Shown in pieces: positions 35,893-44,079 of a stretch of 53,330 nt of DNA. The notes under the pieces were generated by a model. That model was given only the letters and a program-made list of their open reading frames with translations. It was not told the origin of the DNA and did not search any database. Position numbers and translations under genes: made by a program. This DNA is from Chloroflexota bacterium. Lineage in GTDB: Bacteria > Chloroflexota > Dehalococcoidia > UBA2979. How positions within the stretch are numbered: the first letter of the stretch is position 1; every line of letters begins with the position of its first letter. The stretch spans positions 1-53,330 of the forward strand of contig CANJBO010000011.1 in NCBI GenBank assembly GCA_947472995.1, in the 5' to 3' direction.

Positions 35893-36133
35893 CGTTGCCT
35901 CGATCCGATGGTCCGCGCGTCCGCGCGATAGCCCGCCCCGGTATGCCGGAGCACCAATCTAGCATCGCCTGCTCTGCGGCATCGCTCGCGGGACCAGTAC
36001 CCGCTGAATATTCCGTCACGATGGGGTGACGCGGGGAGTCCTAGCGTCTTCTCAAACAGTCTGAGGCCGACATGCCGACCGGGATGACCGTCCTCGTTGA
36101 TCGCATCTGCCTCGTGAGCGATGGAGGACAGAT

Positions 36134-36364
36134 ATGGAGAACGGAAGCACCGCGGGGAGTCTGCTGGTCATCGCAATCGGCGCGATCCTGACCTGGGCGA
36201 TCGACTACCGCGTGGCAGGCATCGATATCACTGCGGTCGGCGTCATCCTGCTGATCATCGGCATGATTGGCCTCGTCCTGTCACTGCTCTTCTGGGCGAG
36301 CTTCGCCCCCTTTGGTCGCAACCGTCGCGTCACGATTCAGGACGAGACGACCCGCCTGCCGTAG
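36134..36364 (+). CDS. DUF6458-like small membrane protein
   Basis: The 76-aa protein has two helices (GSLLVIAIGAILTWAIDY and AVGVILLIIGMIGLVLSLLF) with the short segment RVAGIDIT between them, matching the DUF6458 family of Actinobacteria and Chloroflexota. The ATG at 36134 has GGAGGA upstream. Function is unknown. Confidence 0.8.
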   Translation: MENGSTAGSLLVIAIGAILTWAIDYRVAGIDITAVGVILLIIGMIGLVLSLLFWASFAPFGRNRRVTIQDETTRLP

Positions 36365-36570
36365 TGCGGCTCGATCGGATGAGGCGCATCATCCCGCCTC
36401 AGTGGCAGCTCCGGGATAGCGGTCGGCCAGCTTCCGGTGTGGTCCGGCACCGGCGGGTGGCGCGATCAACACCCGCGGACTGCAGGGCTTCGCAACGGGT
36501 GCCGCTCAGCGAACTCCTGGCAAGCAGCTGGTACGTACCCGTCGAAACGAGACCGTACGCGCGTAGGGGC

Positions 36571-36640
36571 TATCCTCATCGGGTGACTTCCTTCCACGAG
36601 GTCACGACCGGCGGCAGGGGAGTCTAATTCCCCTGCCGCC
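36571..36640 (+). other. Mini transcription unit with a 14-codon ORF
   Basis: TATCCT (36571-36576) is followed after 6 nt by a GTG (36583) that opens a 14-codon frame (VTSFHEVTTGGRGV, TAA at 36625-36627). The frame stops inside the loop of a strong hairpin at 36610-36640. The promoter-to-start distance equals that of leaderless genes in this window. A transcript of about 60 nt is expected. It may be a tiny RNA or a leader without a downstream gene, since the next plus-strand gene is far away. Confidence 0.4.
36610..36640. terminator. 12-bp hairpin terminator
   Basis: GGCGGCAGGGGA and TCCCCTGCCGCC pair perfectly with a 7-nt loop. No clear T-run follows (ACTTCATT), and the minus strand also lacks one. 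It separates the DUF6458-like gene and the tiny ORF from the convergent molybdoenzyme gene. Confidence 0.7.
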
Positions 36641-36746
36641 ACTTCATTCCGCGAGAGCGTTTGTGGATCCTCTAGCGCAGCAGCCGGATCCATCTGTACG
36701 GCATAACGGCGCGCGCGGCGCCAACATACCCACCGTCAGATCGATG

Positions 36747-38327
36747 TCAGCGATCTGCGACCTTGATCCGAATGGTGTGCCAACCGGTCGCGCCTGATGG
36801 CGCGGGCGCAGCACTGTCCTGGGTCTGTGTCTCGCCGTCGCCATCGGTCGCGCAGACAGTGATGTCATACTCCCCGGGCTGCGCGTCCCATTCGAGGACC
36901 CATTGACGCCACGTACTGTGTGACAGCGGATCGCCAAGACGCGCCATCATCCACGGAGCGTCCTTCGTGCTCGTTGCGGTGACCCGGACCTCGACCTTGC
37001 TGATGCTGCGGATACCGCCCCACGCGACACCAGCGATCGGCGTGCGCCCCGCAGGGATCGTCCGCCCACGCGTCGGGACGTCGATGCGTGACTGCGTCTT
37101 GATCGGTCCCAGCTTCGACCAGCCCCGCGGAATCCAGTAGGCGTCGAAGGCCTCGAGGGTGGTCAGGTGGATCTCGGTGAGCCACTTCGTCGCAGACACA
37201 TACCCGTACAGCCCCGGCACGACGAGGCGGGCCGGGAATCCGTGCTCCGTCGGCAGTACCTGTCCGTTCATCGCGAGCGCCACCATGGCGGCACGCCCGT
37301 CAAGCGCCACCTCGGTCGGGAAGCCGGCAGTGAAGCCGTCGACGGAGCGTCCCACGATCTGCGTGGCGCCAGCATGCACACCGGCTCGCTCGAGCAGGGC
37401 GGGGAGCGGTACGCCGAGCCAGCGCGCGTTTCCCAGGAGCTTGCCGCCGACCTCGTTCGATACGCAGGTGAGCGTGACGTCGGCCTCCGCGATCGGCATC
37501 GTCGCCAGCTCTGCGTACGTGAGCTCCAGCGGCCGTTCCACCATGCCCGTGATCCGCAGCCGCCACTTCTCGAGGTCGACACGCGGCACCGACAGCGCCG
37601 TGTCGATGCGATAGAACTCGGAGTTCGGCGTGATCAGTGGGGAGAGGCCGGGTGTGTCCAGCGCCGCGCCGGGGGGAACAGCGCGCAACGGGCTCTGAGC
37701 GGCGGGGAGCACGATCGCCCGGCGTTCCGCCTCGACATCGACGTAACGCCCGCCGAGGCGTTGGGCACCCGCCGCGGCGACCGCTGATGCGCCCGCAGAC
37801 GCGGCGGCCCAGGTGAAGAACGCGCGCCGACTGGGCGTCCGCTGGCGAGGGTCGTTCGCTGACGTGGGCTGGCTCGCGGGCTCGACGAGGATACGCTCGG
37901 TCGGGAGACGGGCGGCGAGCATCTGGTTGAGCGCGAAGCATCCTGCGAGCGCCGCTCCGCCGATCACGGCGCCTGCTGCGACCACCATCGTCTGATCGGC
38001 CCATACGGCGATGGAGCACACGGCCCACCACGCTGTGAAGCCGATCGTCGCGATCATCGGCCGCGTGCGTGCAGCCATGCCCACGAGCGCGCCGAAGACG
38101 AGCGTGATCACCACGATGACGCTCAGGAGCACCGGCTTGTCGTATGTGCCGAAGGTGCTCGTCGCGAAGTGGACCGCGGCCGCCGGCGCGAGGCGGATGA
38201 CGCCGTCGCCGACGGCAACAATCGGCGACACGACCGTGACGACCGCCGCGATCAATTCAGCGAATGCAGCAGCGACGGCGAACGCGAGGAGGCCGGCGAG
38301 GGCATCGAGGACGCGCCAGCGCTGCAT
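36747..38327 (-). CDS. Membrane-anchored sulfite-oxidase-family molybdoenzyme
   Basis: The 526-aa protein begins with about four membrane helices (residues 10-130) and a Tat-like RR segment (SRRAFFTWAAASAGAS, residues 167-182). The sulfite-oxidase/MsrP-type molybdopterin domain follows. The molybdenum-ligand Cys is near residue 288 in TLTCVSNEVGG, followed by NARWLGVPLPALL, and the motifs GFPARLVVPGLYGY and WLTEIHLTTLEAFDAYWIPRG are present. The C-terminal dimerisation domain ends in GWHTIRIKVADR. The ATG at 38327 has GAGGTG upstream. It is likely exported and acts at the outer face of the membrane; the substrate is not clear. Confidence 0.88.
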   Translation of the reverse strand: MQRWRVLDALAGLLAFAVAAAFAELIAAVVTVVSPIVAVGDGVIRLAPAAAVHFATSTFGTYDKPVLLSVIVVITLVFGALVGMAARTRPMIATIGFTAWWAVCSIAVWADQTMVVAAGAVIGGAALAGCFALNQMLAARLPTERILVEPASQPTSANDPRQRTPSRRAFFTWAAASAGASAVAAAGAQRLGGRYVDVEAERRAIVLPAAQSPLRAVPPGAALDTPGLSPLITPNSEFYRIDTALSVPRVDLEKWRLRITGMVERPLELTYAELATMPIAEADVTLTCVSNEVGGKLLGNARWLGVPLPALLERAGVHAGATQIVGRSVDGFTAGFPTEVALDGRAAMVALAMNGQVLPTEHGFPARLVVPGLYGYVSATKWLTEIHLTTLEAFDAYWIPRGWSKLGPIKTQSRIDVPTRGRTIPAGRTPIAGVAWGGIRSISKVEVRVTATSTKDAPWMMARLGDPLSHSTWRQWVLEWDAQPGEYDITVCATDGDGETQTQDSAAPAPSGATGWHTIRIKVADR

Positions 38328-38358
38328 CAGGTTCACCTCGTCTCCGCCGCTGCGAACG

Positions 38359-38565
38359 CTAGCGCGACGTCCCACCGCGAAGCCCGGTAGCGCCCAGCCA
38401 CAGTCCCAGCACGACGAGGATCACGCCGATGATGAGCCACTGCGATTGCCCGCTCATCGCGCTGCCGCCGATGACGCCGGCGCCCTGCAGCGTCCACACC
38501 AGACCGATCAGCAGCAACGCGAGCCCACCGAGCACGCGAACCCATCGGGTATTGCCGGCAGCCAT
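38359..38565 (-). CDS. Small two-helix membrane protein upstream of the molybdoenzyme
   Basis: This 68-aa protein has two helices (VLGGLALLLIGLVWTLQGAG and WLIIGVILVVLGLWLGATG) and a short Ser/Gly/Gln loop. The start is ATG at 38565 with GAGGAG 6 nt upstream. Its stop lies 31 nt before the molybdoenzyme start, so the two probably form an operon. The first helix resembles small integral proteins annotated as DUFs in Chloroflexota, but I cannot name one. Confidence 0.7.
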   Translation of the reverse strand: MAAGNTRWVRVLGGLALLLIGLVWTLQGAGVIGGSAMSGQSQWLIIGVILVVLGLWLGATGLRGGTSR

Positions 38566-38704
38566 GCCATGCTCCTCGCCATCCCACCGACGCGAGACGG
38601 GTTGTCCGCGAGCGCTCTCTTACGGTAGGCCCCATCGTGCGTGGGCGCGCATGCTCGACTCGCCGAGGTTCCTCCGCAGTTGCTCGCAGGAGTAGGATCG
38701 CTCG

Positions 38705-38872
38705 ATGCCGAGCTATCGCGAGACCACACGTGCCGGCGTCTGCATGCAGTGCGGATCGTCAACAGTTCAGGCCTGCGAGGCTTGCGAGAACTTCGTCTGC
38801 GCACATTGTGAACAAGAGCACAACGCTCACCCTCGTCCTGACCTGATCGTTCGAGGGAAGCCGGCCGGCTAG
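38705..38872 (+). CDS. B-box-like zinc-binding mini-protein (55 aa)
   Basis: The frame begins at ATG 38705 and ends TAG. The protein reads MPSYRETTRAGVCMQCG and then VQACEACENFVCAHCEQEH. Its metal ligands, C-x2-C-x7-C-x2-C-x4-C-x2-C-x3-H-x2-H, match the B-box zinc-finger spacing, with two zinc sites expected. A short basic tail follows. TAGGAT lies 6 nt before the ATG, so a leaderless transcript fits; an AGGAG further upstream is too far away. Eukaryotic B-boxes mediate protein contacts; the bacterial role is unknown. Confidence 0.6.
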   Translation: MPSYRETTRAGVCMQCGSSTVQACEACENFVCAHCEQEHNAHPRPDLIVRGKPAG

Positions 38873-38933
38873 ACGCCTCGATCTACCGTCGCGCGTCCAG
38901 AGTTCTATACTCCGCCGACCGGAGGTGGAGACG

Positions 38934-41240
38934 ATGACCACGACAGAGCCTCGACGCGTGATTGGCACCCGGCCGATCCGCCCCGACGGATACGAGAAGG
39001 TCACGGGGACGGCGCAGTACGGCGCCGATATCGAACTCCCGAACATGCTTCACGCGCGGCTCAAGCGGAGCCCACACGCGCACGCGATCATCAAGCGCAT
39101 CGATGTGTCGAAGGCTCTCGCGCTCCCGGGCGTCGAGGCCATCGTCACCAGCGCCGACTTCCCCGAGGCCGCGAGCATCGCCCCCGCAGGGGCGGGCCGC
39201 GGCGGGACCTCTCCTCGCCGCTACGTGATCGGCAACTTCATCGCCGTGGACAAAGCGCTCTTCTACGGGCACCCGATCGCGGCTGTCGCGGCCTCCAGCG
39301 CGCACATCGCCGAGGACGCCGTCGACCTCATCGAAGTGGAGTACGAGGTGCTGCCGCCCGTGCTCACCGCAGAGCGGGCGATGGAGCCTGGCGCTCCCAT
39401 CCTCCACCCTGAGCTTCGTACCGCTGAACCGTTCGGGGCGGCTGAGCCGGCAGAAGACCAGCAGACCAACATCGCGAGCCACCTCGAGGTCACGAAGGGC
39501 GACATCGAGGCCGGATTCGCGAGCGCCGACGTGATCGTGGAGCACGAGTTCCACACCGGGACGTATCACCAGGGCTACCTCGAGCCGCACACGGCCACCG
39601 CCGTGTGGACGACCGATGAGAACCTCACGATCTACTCCAGCTCACAGGGATCCTTCGCGATCGTCCGTGATCCGCTCGCGACGATCCTCCGGATGCCACC
39701 GTCGAACATCCGCGTCGTACCGCTCGAGATCGGTGGCGGGTTCGGCGGCAAGAACCGCATCTACTGCGAGCCGATCGCCGCAATGCTCGCGAAGAAGGCC
39801 CGCAAGCCGGTCAGACTCACGATGACGCGCCAGGAGGTGATCGAGGCGACCGGCCCGACGTCCGGCACGTACATCCGTGCGCGACTGGGCGCGAAACGCG
39901 ATGGAACGTTCGTGGCCGCGCAGATGTGGCTGGCGTACGAAGCCGGTGCGTTCCCCGGCTCCTCCGTCGGTGGCGGCGTGAACACCACGCTGGGCCCGTA
40001 CACGATCGAGCACGTGAAGATGGACGGGTACGACGTCGTCGTCAACCGCCCGCGGAACGCCGCGTACCGCGCCCCCGGAGTGCCGGCACCGACGTTCGCG
40101 ATCGAGTCGCTGATCGACGAGATGGCGGAGCGTCTCGACATCGAACCGATGGAACTGCGGCTGAAGAACGCGGCGCGCGAGGGCATGCGCCGCGCGAACG
40201 GCGTAGTCCTCGCAGCGAACGGCAACATCGAGGTCATGGAGCGGATCAAGAACAGCGCCCATTACCGCTCGGAACTCATCGGTGTGAACCGTGGGCGGGG
40301 CGTCGCCATTGGATTCTGGAACGCCAACTCCGGCGCGCACAGCATCAACGCGACGGTGAACACCGATGGGACAGTGCTGGTGAACGCCGGCGCCGTCGAT
40401 ATCGGCGGCCTGCGTGCTGCCGAGGCGATGACCATGGCGGAGATCCTCGGCATCCCGTACCTCGACGTCCGCACGCGCACGGTCGACACCGACTCCATCG
40501 GGTTCACGAACAACACGGGGGGAAGCGGCACGGCCTCCGGCACGACGGCCAGCATCGTCCATGTCGCGAAGCAGATCCGCGACCGCCTGATCGAGCGAGC
40601 CGCCGGCATCTGGTCCGTGGACCGCTCGCTCGTCGTCTACAGCGCCAACGCCGACCTCGTCGGGCCGCCGGACGAGGACGGCAAGGAACGCCGCATGACG
40701 TTCAAGGAGATCGCCGCACAGATGCTGGGGACCGGCGGCATCGTCAGCGGTCACATCGACACCGGCGGGGCGACCGGCGGCCCCACGTTCGCGGGCCACC
40801 TCGTCGACGTCGAGGTGGATCCCGACACGGGAAAGGTGACGATCCTGCGCTACACCTGCGTCCAGGACGTCGGCACCGCGTTGCACCCGTCCTACGCCGA
40901 AGGTCAGATCCAGGGCGGGGTCGCGCAGGGCATCGGCATGGCGTTGAACGAGGAGTACGTCTACGACGAAGAGGGCGTGCTGCGGAACAACAGCCTGCTC
41001 GACTACCGCATGCCAGTGGCCAACGACCTGCCGATGATCGACATCGAGCTTGTCGAGGTACCGAACCCCGGACACCCGCTCGGTGTGCGCGGCATCGGCG
41101 AAACCCCGATCGTCGGGCCGATGGCTGCCGTAGCGAACGCGATCCACGACGCCGTCGGGATTCGCGTGCAGACCATGCCCGCCAACCCGCGGGTGCTCCT
41201 CGAGGCGCTGTTGGAGCGGGCGGAGCAGCCGAGTCGCTGA
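38934..41240 (+). CDS. Xanthine-dehydrogenase-family molybdenum-binding subunit, orphan
   Basis: The 768-aa protein is the large (Mo-binding) subunit of the xanthine dehydrogenase/CO dehydrogenase/aldehyde oxidase family. It begins RPIRPDGYEKVTGTAQYGAD, with QGYLEPHTATAVW, LEIGGGFGGKN and YRAPGVPAPTFAIE, and carries the catalytic-Glu segment GVRGIGETPIVGPM near the C-terminus. The ATG at 38934 has GGAGGTGGAG upstream. No genes for the FAD or [2Fe-2S] subunits, or for Mo-cofactor insertion, lie beside it, so it must find partners elsewhere or act alone. Substrate unknown. Confidence 0.87.
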   Translation: MTTTEPRRVIGTRPIRPDGYEKVTGTAQYGADIELPNMLHARLKRSPHAHAIIKRIDVSKALALPGVEAIVTSADFPEAASIAPAGAGRGGTSPRRYVIGNFIAVDKALFYGHPIAAVAASSAHIAEDAVDLIEVEYEVLPPVLTAERAMEPGAPILHPELRTAEPFGAAEPAEDQQTNIASHLEVTKGDIEAGFASADVIVEHEFHTGTYHQGYLEPHTATAVWTTDENLTIYSSSQGSFAIVRDPLATILRMPPSNIRVVPLEIGGGFGGKNRIYCEPIAAMLAKKARKPVRLTMTRQEVIEATGPTSGTYIRARLGAKRDGTFVAAQMWLAYEAGAFPGSSVGGGVNTTLGPYTIEHVKMDGYDVVVNRPRNAAYRAPGVPAPTFAIESLIDEMAERLDIEPMELRLKNAAREGMRRANGVVLAANGNIEVMERIKNSAHYRSELIGVNRGRGVAIGFWNANSGAHSINATVNTDGTVLVNAGAVDIGGLRAAEAMTMAEILGIPYLDVRTRTVDTDSIGFTNNTGGSGTASGTTASIVHVAKQIRDRLIERAAGIWSVDRSLVVYSANADLVGPPDEDGKERRMTFKEIAAQMLGTGGIVSGHIDTGGATGGPTFAGHLVDVEVDPDTGKVTILRYTCVQDVGTALHPSYAEGQIQGGVAQGIGMALNEEYVYDEEGVLRNNSLLDYRMPVANDLPMIDIELVEVPNPGHPLGVRGIGETPIVGPMAAVANAIHDAVGIRVQTMPANPRVLLEALLERAEQPSR

Positions 41241-41383
41241 GCAGACCGGTGTCGGCGTGTCGGACCGCTCGACGTCCAGCCGGTGCTCGACCATCACGAC
41301 CGACGTCGGGGGGGAGCTGGTGCGGCAGATGCCGATCGCATCGTCGATCGGAGCGAGAGGTCATCAGATGACGGCCGCCTCCG

Positions 41384-42400
41384 TCACACCTTGCGCAACT
41401 CCGGCAGCAGCTCGTCCGAGATGAGGCTCATGCTTCCGAGCGAGGTCTCCAGCGGCATGCCCGCCCAGTGCGTGCGGATGATGAGGTGGTTCACCCCCAT
41501 CTGGCCCCAGTAGGGACGGAGCTGCTCATAGCACTCCTCCGGCGATCCGACGACGAACCGATCGGTGAGCAGTTCATCGAAGGCGCGGTCGAACGTCTCG
41601 TCGTCCGGCATCGCTTGGTCCTGGCCCCACTTGGCGTACACGCGGTACTTCTCGTCGAGGTATGGCCGGCAGAGCTTGATCGCTGTGGCCCGGTCCCTGG
41701 CGCAGAAGAGCTCCTTGATGATGGGAACGTCCCGTGGAGTCGTGTCCATCGCCAGCCGCGCACGCTCCGCCCGGTACAACTCCATCTGCCGGAGATGCGT
41801 CGCGCTGGTCGAGTGAGGATTCACAAACCACGTGTCGCCGAGGCGTGCCGCACGTGCCACCGCCCGATCGTTGTCGGCAGCGAGCCAGATCGGCGGATAC
41901 GGGCGCTGGACGGGGCGGATGTTCATGGTGACCTGGGCCAGAGTGCACAACTCGCTCTGGTAGGTCACGGCGTCTTCGGTCCACAGACGCTTGACCAGCT
42001 CCAGGCACTCCTCGAACCGCGCGACCCGTGTGCCCTTCCGTACTCCGAATGCGTCGAACTCGACGTCGCGATAGCCGAGTCCCACGCCGAAGATCAGTCG
42101 CCCTCCGGTGATCACGTCGAGCGATGCCACCGTTTCAGCCACGTAGACCGGATTGTGCAAATTCAGCAGGAGCACTCCAAGACCGATCGCCATGTCGCCC
42201 GCCTCAGCGGAGAGGCGAGCCAAAAGCGGCACGATCTGGAGCTGCTTGGAATTCCCCTCGTTGAGGTAATGCTGACCAGAGAAGAGCGAGTCCCACCCGT
42301 GATCGCGCGCGTGACGCGTCATCGCGATTTGCTCGTGCAGGCCGTCCACCATGTCCTTGTCGAGCCGGTGTTGATTGGTGAGGTACAGGCCGACCTTCAT
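41384..42400 (-). CDS. LLM-class flavin-dependent oxidoreductase
   Basis: The 338-aa protein is a bacterial-luciferase-like (LLM) TIM barrel. The start is MKVGLYLTNQHRLDKD, with typical segments HARDHGWDSLFSGQHYL, IGLGVLLLNLHNPVYVAE and ASLDVITGGRLIFGVGLGY. The C-terminal part (GSPEECYEQLRPYW, LIIRTHWAG) is also typical. It probably uses FMN or F420. The ATG at 42400 follows AAAGGT. It is divergent from the lipoprotein gene. Which substrate is oxidised is unknown. Confidence 0.9.
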   Translation of the reverse strand: MKVGLYLTNQHRLDKDMVDGLHEQIAMTRHARDHGWDSLFSGQHYLNEGNSKQLQIVPLLARLSAEAGDMAIGLGVLLLNLHNPVYVAETVASLDVITGGRLIFGVGLGYRDVEFDAFGVRKGTRVARFEECLELVKRLWTEDAVTYQSELCTLAQVTMNIRPVQRPYPPIWLAADNDRAVARAARLGDTWFVNPHSTSATHLRQMELYRAERARLAMDTTPRDVPIIKELFCARDRATAIKLCRPYLDEKYRVYAKWGQDQAMPDDETFDRAFDELLTDRFVVGSPEECYEQLRPYWGQMGVNHLIIRTHWAGMPLETSLGSMSLISDELLPELRKV

Positions 42401-42494
42401 GCGCGCAGACCTTTCAACGAAGCCGGTCGAGGATGCGGTGAGATAGAGTAGCCGGACACCTCCTACCAGCGGGGACCGGATTCTGGAGCCCAAT

Positions 42495-43067
42495 GTGCGT
42501 GACTTCGGCGTCGCGCTCGTCTCGGTAGCACTGACTGTGGTCGTGGCGGCGTGCGGCCAGGGCAGCGCGGAGCAGCCGTCGGTGGCCGCGACACCGCTTC
42601 GAGTCACCTTCAGTGGCGGGACGGCTGCCGCCCCCGCGAAGTCCTCGCCCGCGACGACCACGCTGACCCCCGGCGAGCCTGTGGGGGTCGCACCCCTCTC
42701 CTCCGAAGCACGAGTGATCATCAACGTGGCTCGAGACGTCGCCCTGGGTGGCTCCGGTGTGTCCTTCGGATCGGTCGCCGCAGCGTCTCCAGACGCCGCT
42801 TCGATCCTCTCGTCCAGGCGCGGTGCGATGCGCGGCGAGACCATCGGATTCCTCGCCGAATGCGGCCGCGATGCGGCGTCAGTGGCTGCGGATCTCCGGG
42901 CACTCGGAGCAAACATCGACCGGAGCACGGCCCAGCCGGCGACGGTCGTGTTCTTCGTGCCACTCGACCTCATCGACGAGGTGCGCAGGATCCAGGGGAT
43001 CTCGCTGGTGCGCCTCCCTGACCCGGGCACCTTTCGCAACTCGGGCGGCGTCTCCGGCGAACGCTAG
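42495..43067 (+). CDS. Putative lipoprotein
   Basis: The 190-aa product has a lipoprotein signal ending VVVAACGQG with the lipobox Cys at residue 20. A low-complexity linker of Ala, Thr, Ser and Pro follows. The C-terminal half forms a possible alpha/beta domain (AASVAADLRALGANIDRST, TVVFFVPLDLIDEVRRIQGI), in which a helix and strand pattern similar to small peptidase-inhibitor-like (I9-type) folds is conceivable but weak. The GTG start has GGAG upstream. Family unclear. Confidence 0.72.
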   Translation: MRDFGVALVSVALTVVVAACGQGSAEQPSVAATPLRVTFSGGTAAAPAKSSPATTTLTPGEPVGVAPLSSEARVIINVARDVALGGSGVSFGSVAAASPDAASILSSRRGAMRGETIGFLAECGRDAASVAADLRALGANIDRSTAQPATVVFFVPLDLIDEVRRIQGISLVRLPDPGTFRNSGGVSGER

Positions 43068-43216
43068 GACCGCGTTCAGCATCCGAGATCCGGCCCGCAC
43101 GTCTCGTAACGGCGCCGTCCCTGACGCGCTCGCCGTCTATCCCGCCGAGCGCTACCGCGGCCTCGATCATCGGAGGTCGGCGAGGCGATAGCCGACGCGC
43201 GCCGATCTGCATCATT

Positions 43217-43628
43217 TCGGTAGAGCGCGACCTCGATGTCCGGCGGCAGCCGCGGCGTCGGTGCGTCGTCCACGGTAAAACCGATGCCGCGGAACTCGCG
43301 GGGCCGAGCACCGCACGCCGCGGCCCCTCCGACATTCCGAGGTCTCCAGGATCGGCCGACGCCGATCGCTGCTGATGCGTCGCGTCTCGTCGAGCGCCGT
43401 CTGGAGATATGCGAGCGCACTCGCCACTCGCTGGGAGGAGGCCCCGATGGTCTCGCCATCCTGCAGCGCCGCCTCCAGCAGCATCGTGGCACCGGTCAGT
43501 TGCTGGGTCGGTCCGTCGTGAATATCCGCTGCGACGCGGCGCCGTTCGTCCTTGGGCGCGTTCAGGAGCTGGCGTACGAGGTGGCGCCGCTGCTCGGCAA
43601 CCTCGACGAGTTCACGCCGAGCGAGCAC
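43217..43628 (-). pseudogene. Decayed NarL-type histidine kinase fragment
   Basis: One frame keeps the HisKA_3 box (ERRRVAADIHDGPTQQLTG, then YLQTALDETRRISSDRRRP) with the phospho-acceptor His. The coding then shifts to a second frame, where REFRGIGFTVDDAP and RLPPDIEVALYR match the start of a kinase ATPase domain. Everything after YR is lost. The order and spacing point to an internal deletion plus a frameshift, and both ends are truncated. It is therefore a pseudogene in a stretch (43068-43924) without another confident gene. Confidence 0.7.
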
Positions 43629-43924
43629 CGATCACGTCGCGCTCCACACGGCGGTAGTGCGCACGACCCCCTACTCAGTGAGAGAGCTATCGGTCCTGTC
43701 CGGAGCTAACCGACTCAACGGCAATCAGGCGATCTCGACGCTGGACGTGGAGCAAGACGGTGCGCGGGTTCAGGTGCACGGCCCGCGACTGGCCGGCGAA
43801 GCTCCGGATGTTGTCCGAGAGATCGTTGCCCGGTACGATGCCCGGACTGGCCGGCGGCGCTTCATGAGACCGCTCTGCCGAGGTGGGATGCGTCGTTCGA
43901 GGCGCCTCCCACGTTCGGATTCGC
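43629..43924. other. Stretch before tRNA-Phe without a confident gene
   Basis: A plus-strand frame (43552-43959) includes a credible looking piece (QAISTLDVEQDGARVQVHG, PDVVREIVARYDA), but it has no start or ribosome site and reads on into the tRNA. It may be a remnant of a lost gene. Nothing else is evident. Confidence 0.4.
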
Positions 43925-44000
43925 GCCGAGGTAGCTCAGTTGGTAGAGCACACGACTGAAAATCGTGGTGTCGCCGGTTCGATCCCGGCCCTCGGCACCA
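43925..44000 (+). tRNA. tRNA-Phe (GAA)
   Basis: The acceptor stem is GCCGAGG/CCTCGGC, the D-arm AGCTCAGTTGGTAGAGC, the anticodon loop CTGAAAA (anticodon GAA), the T-loop GGTTCGATCCC, and CCA is encoded at 43998-44000. Confidence 0.96.
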
Positions 44001-44018
44001 GTCCTGCGGGCACTACAG

Positions 44019-44048
44019 TCTTCCTTCCGGGCATCTTCCTTCCGGGCA
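44019..44048 (+). repeat. 15-bp tandem repeat after tRNA-Phe
   Basis: TCTTCCTTCCGGGCA occurs twice without a gap, 18 nt downstream of the tRNA and 31 nt before the next gene. A half-copy of the dispersed repeat's left arm (GCCCGCAGGACTG on the minus strand, one mismatch) lies at about 43999-44011. Confidence 0.7.
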
Positions 44049-44079
44049 TCAGGGGCACGGTTCGAGTCGGGAGAGTGCG

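Noticed and set aside
36366-36640. tmRNA or similar stable RNA downstream of the DUF6458-like gene
   Set aside because: No tRNA-like ends and no tag reading frame ending in Ala-Ala were found; only the terminal hairpin is structured.
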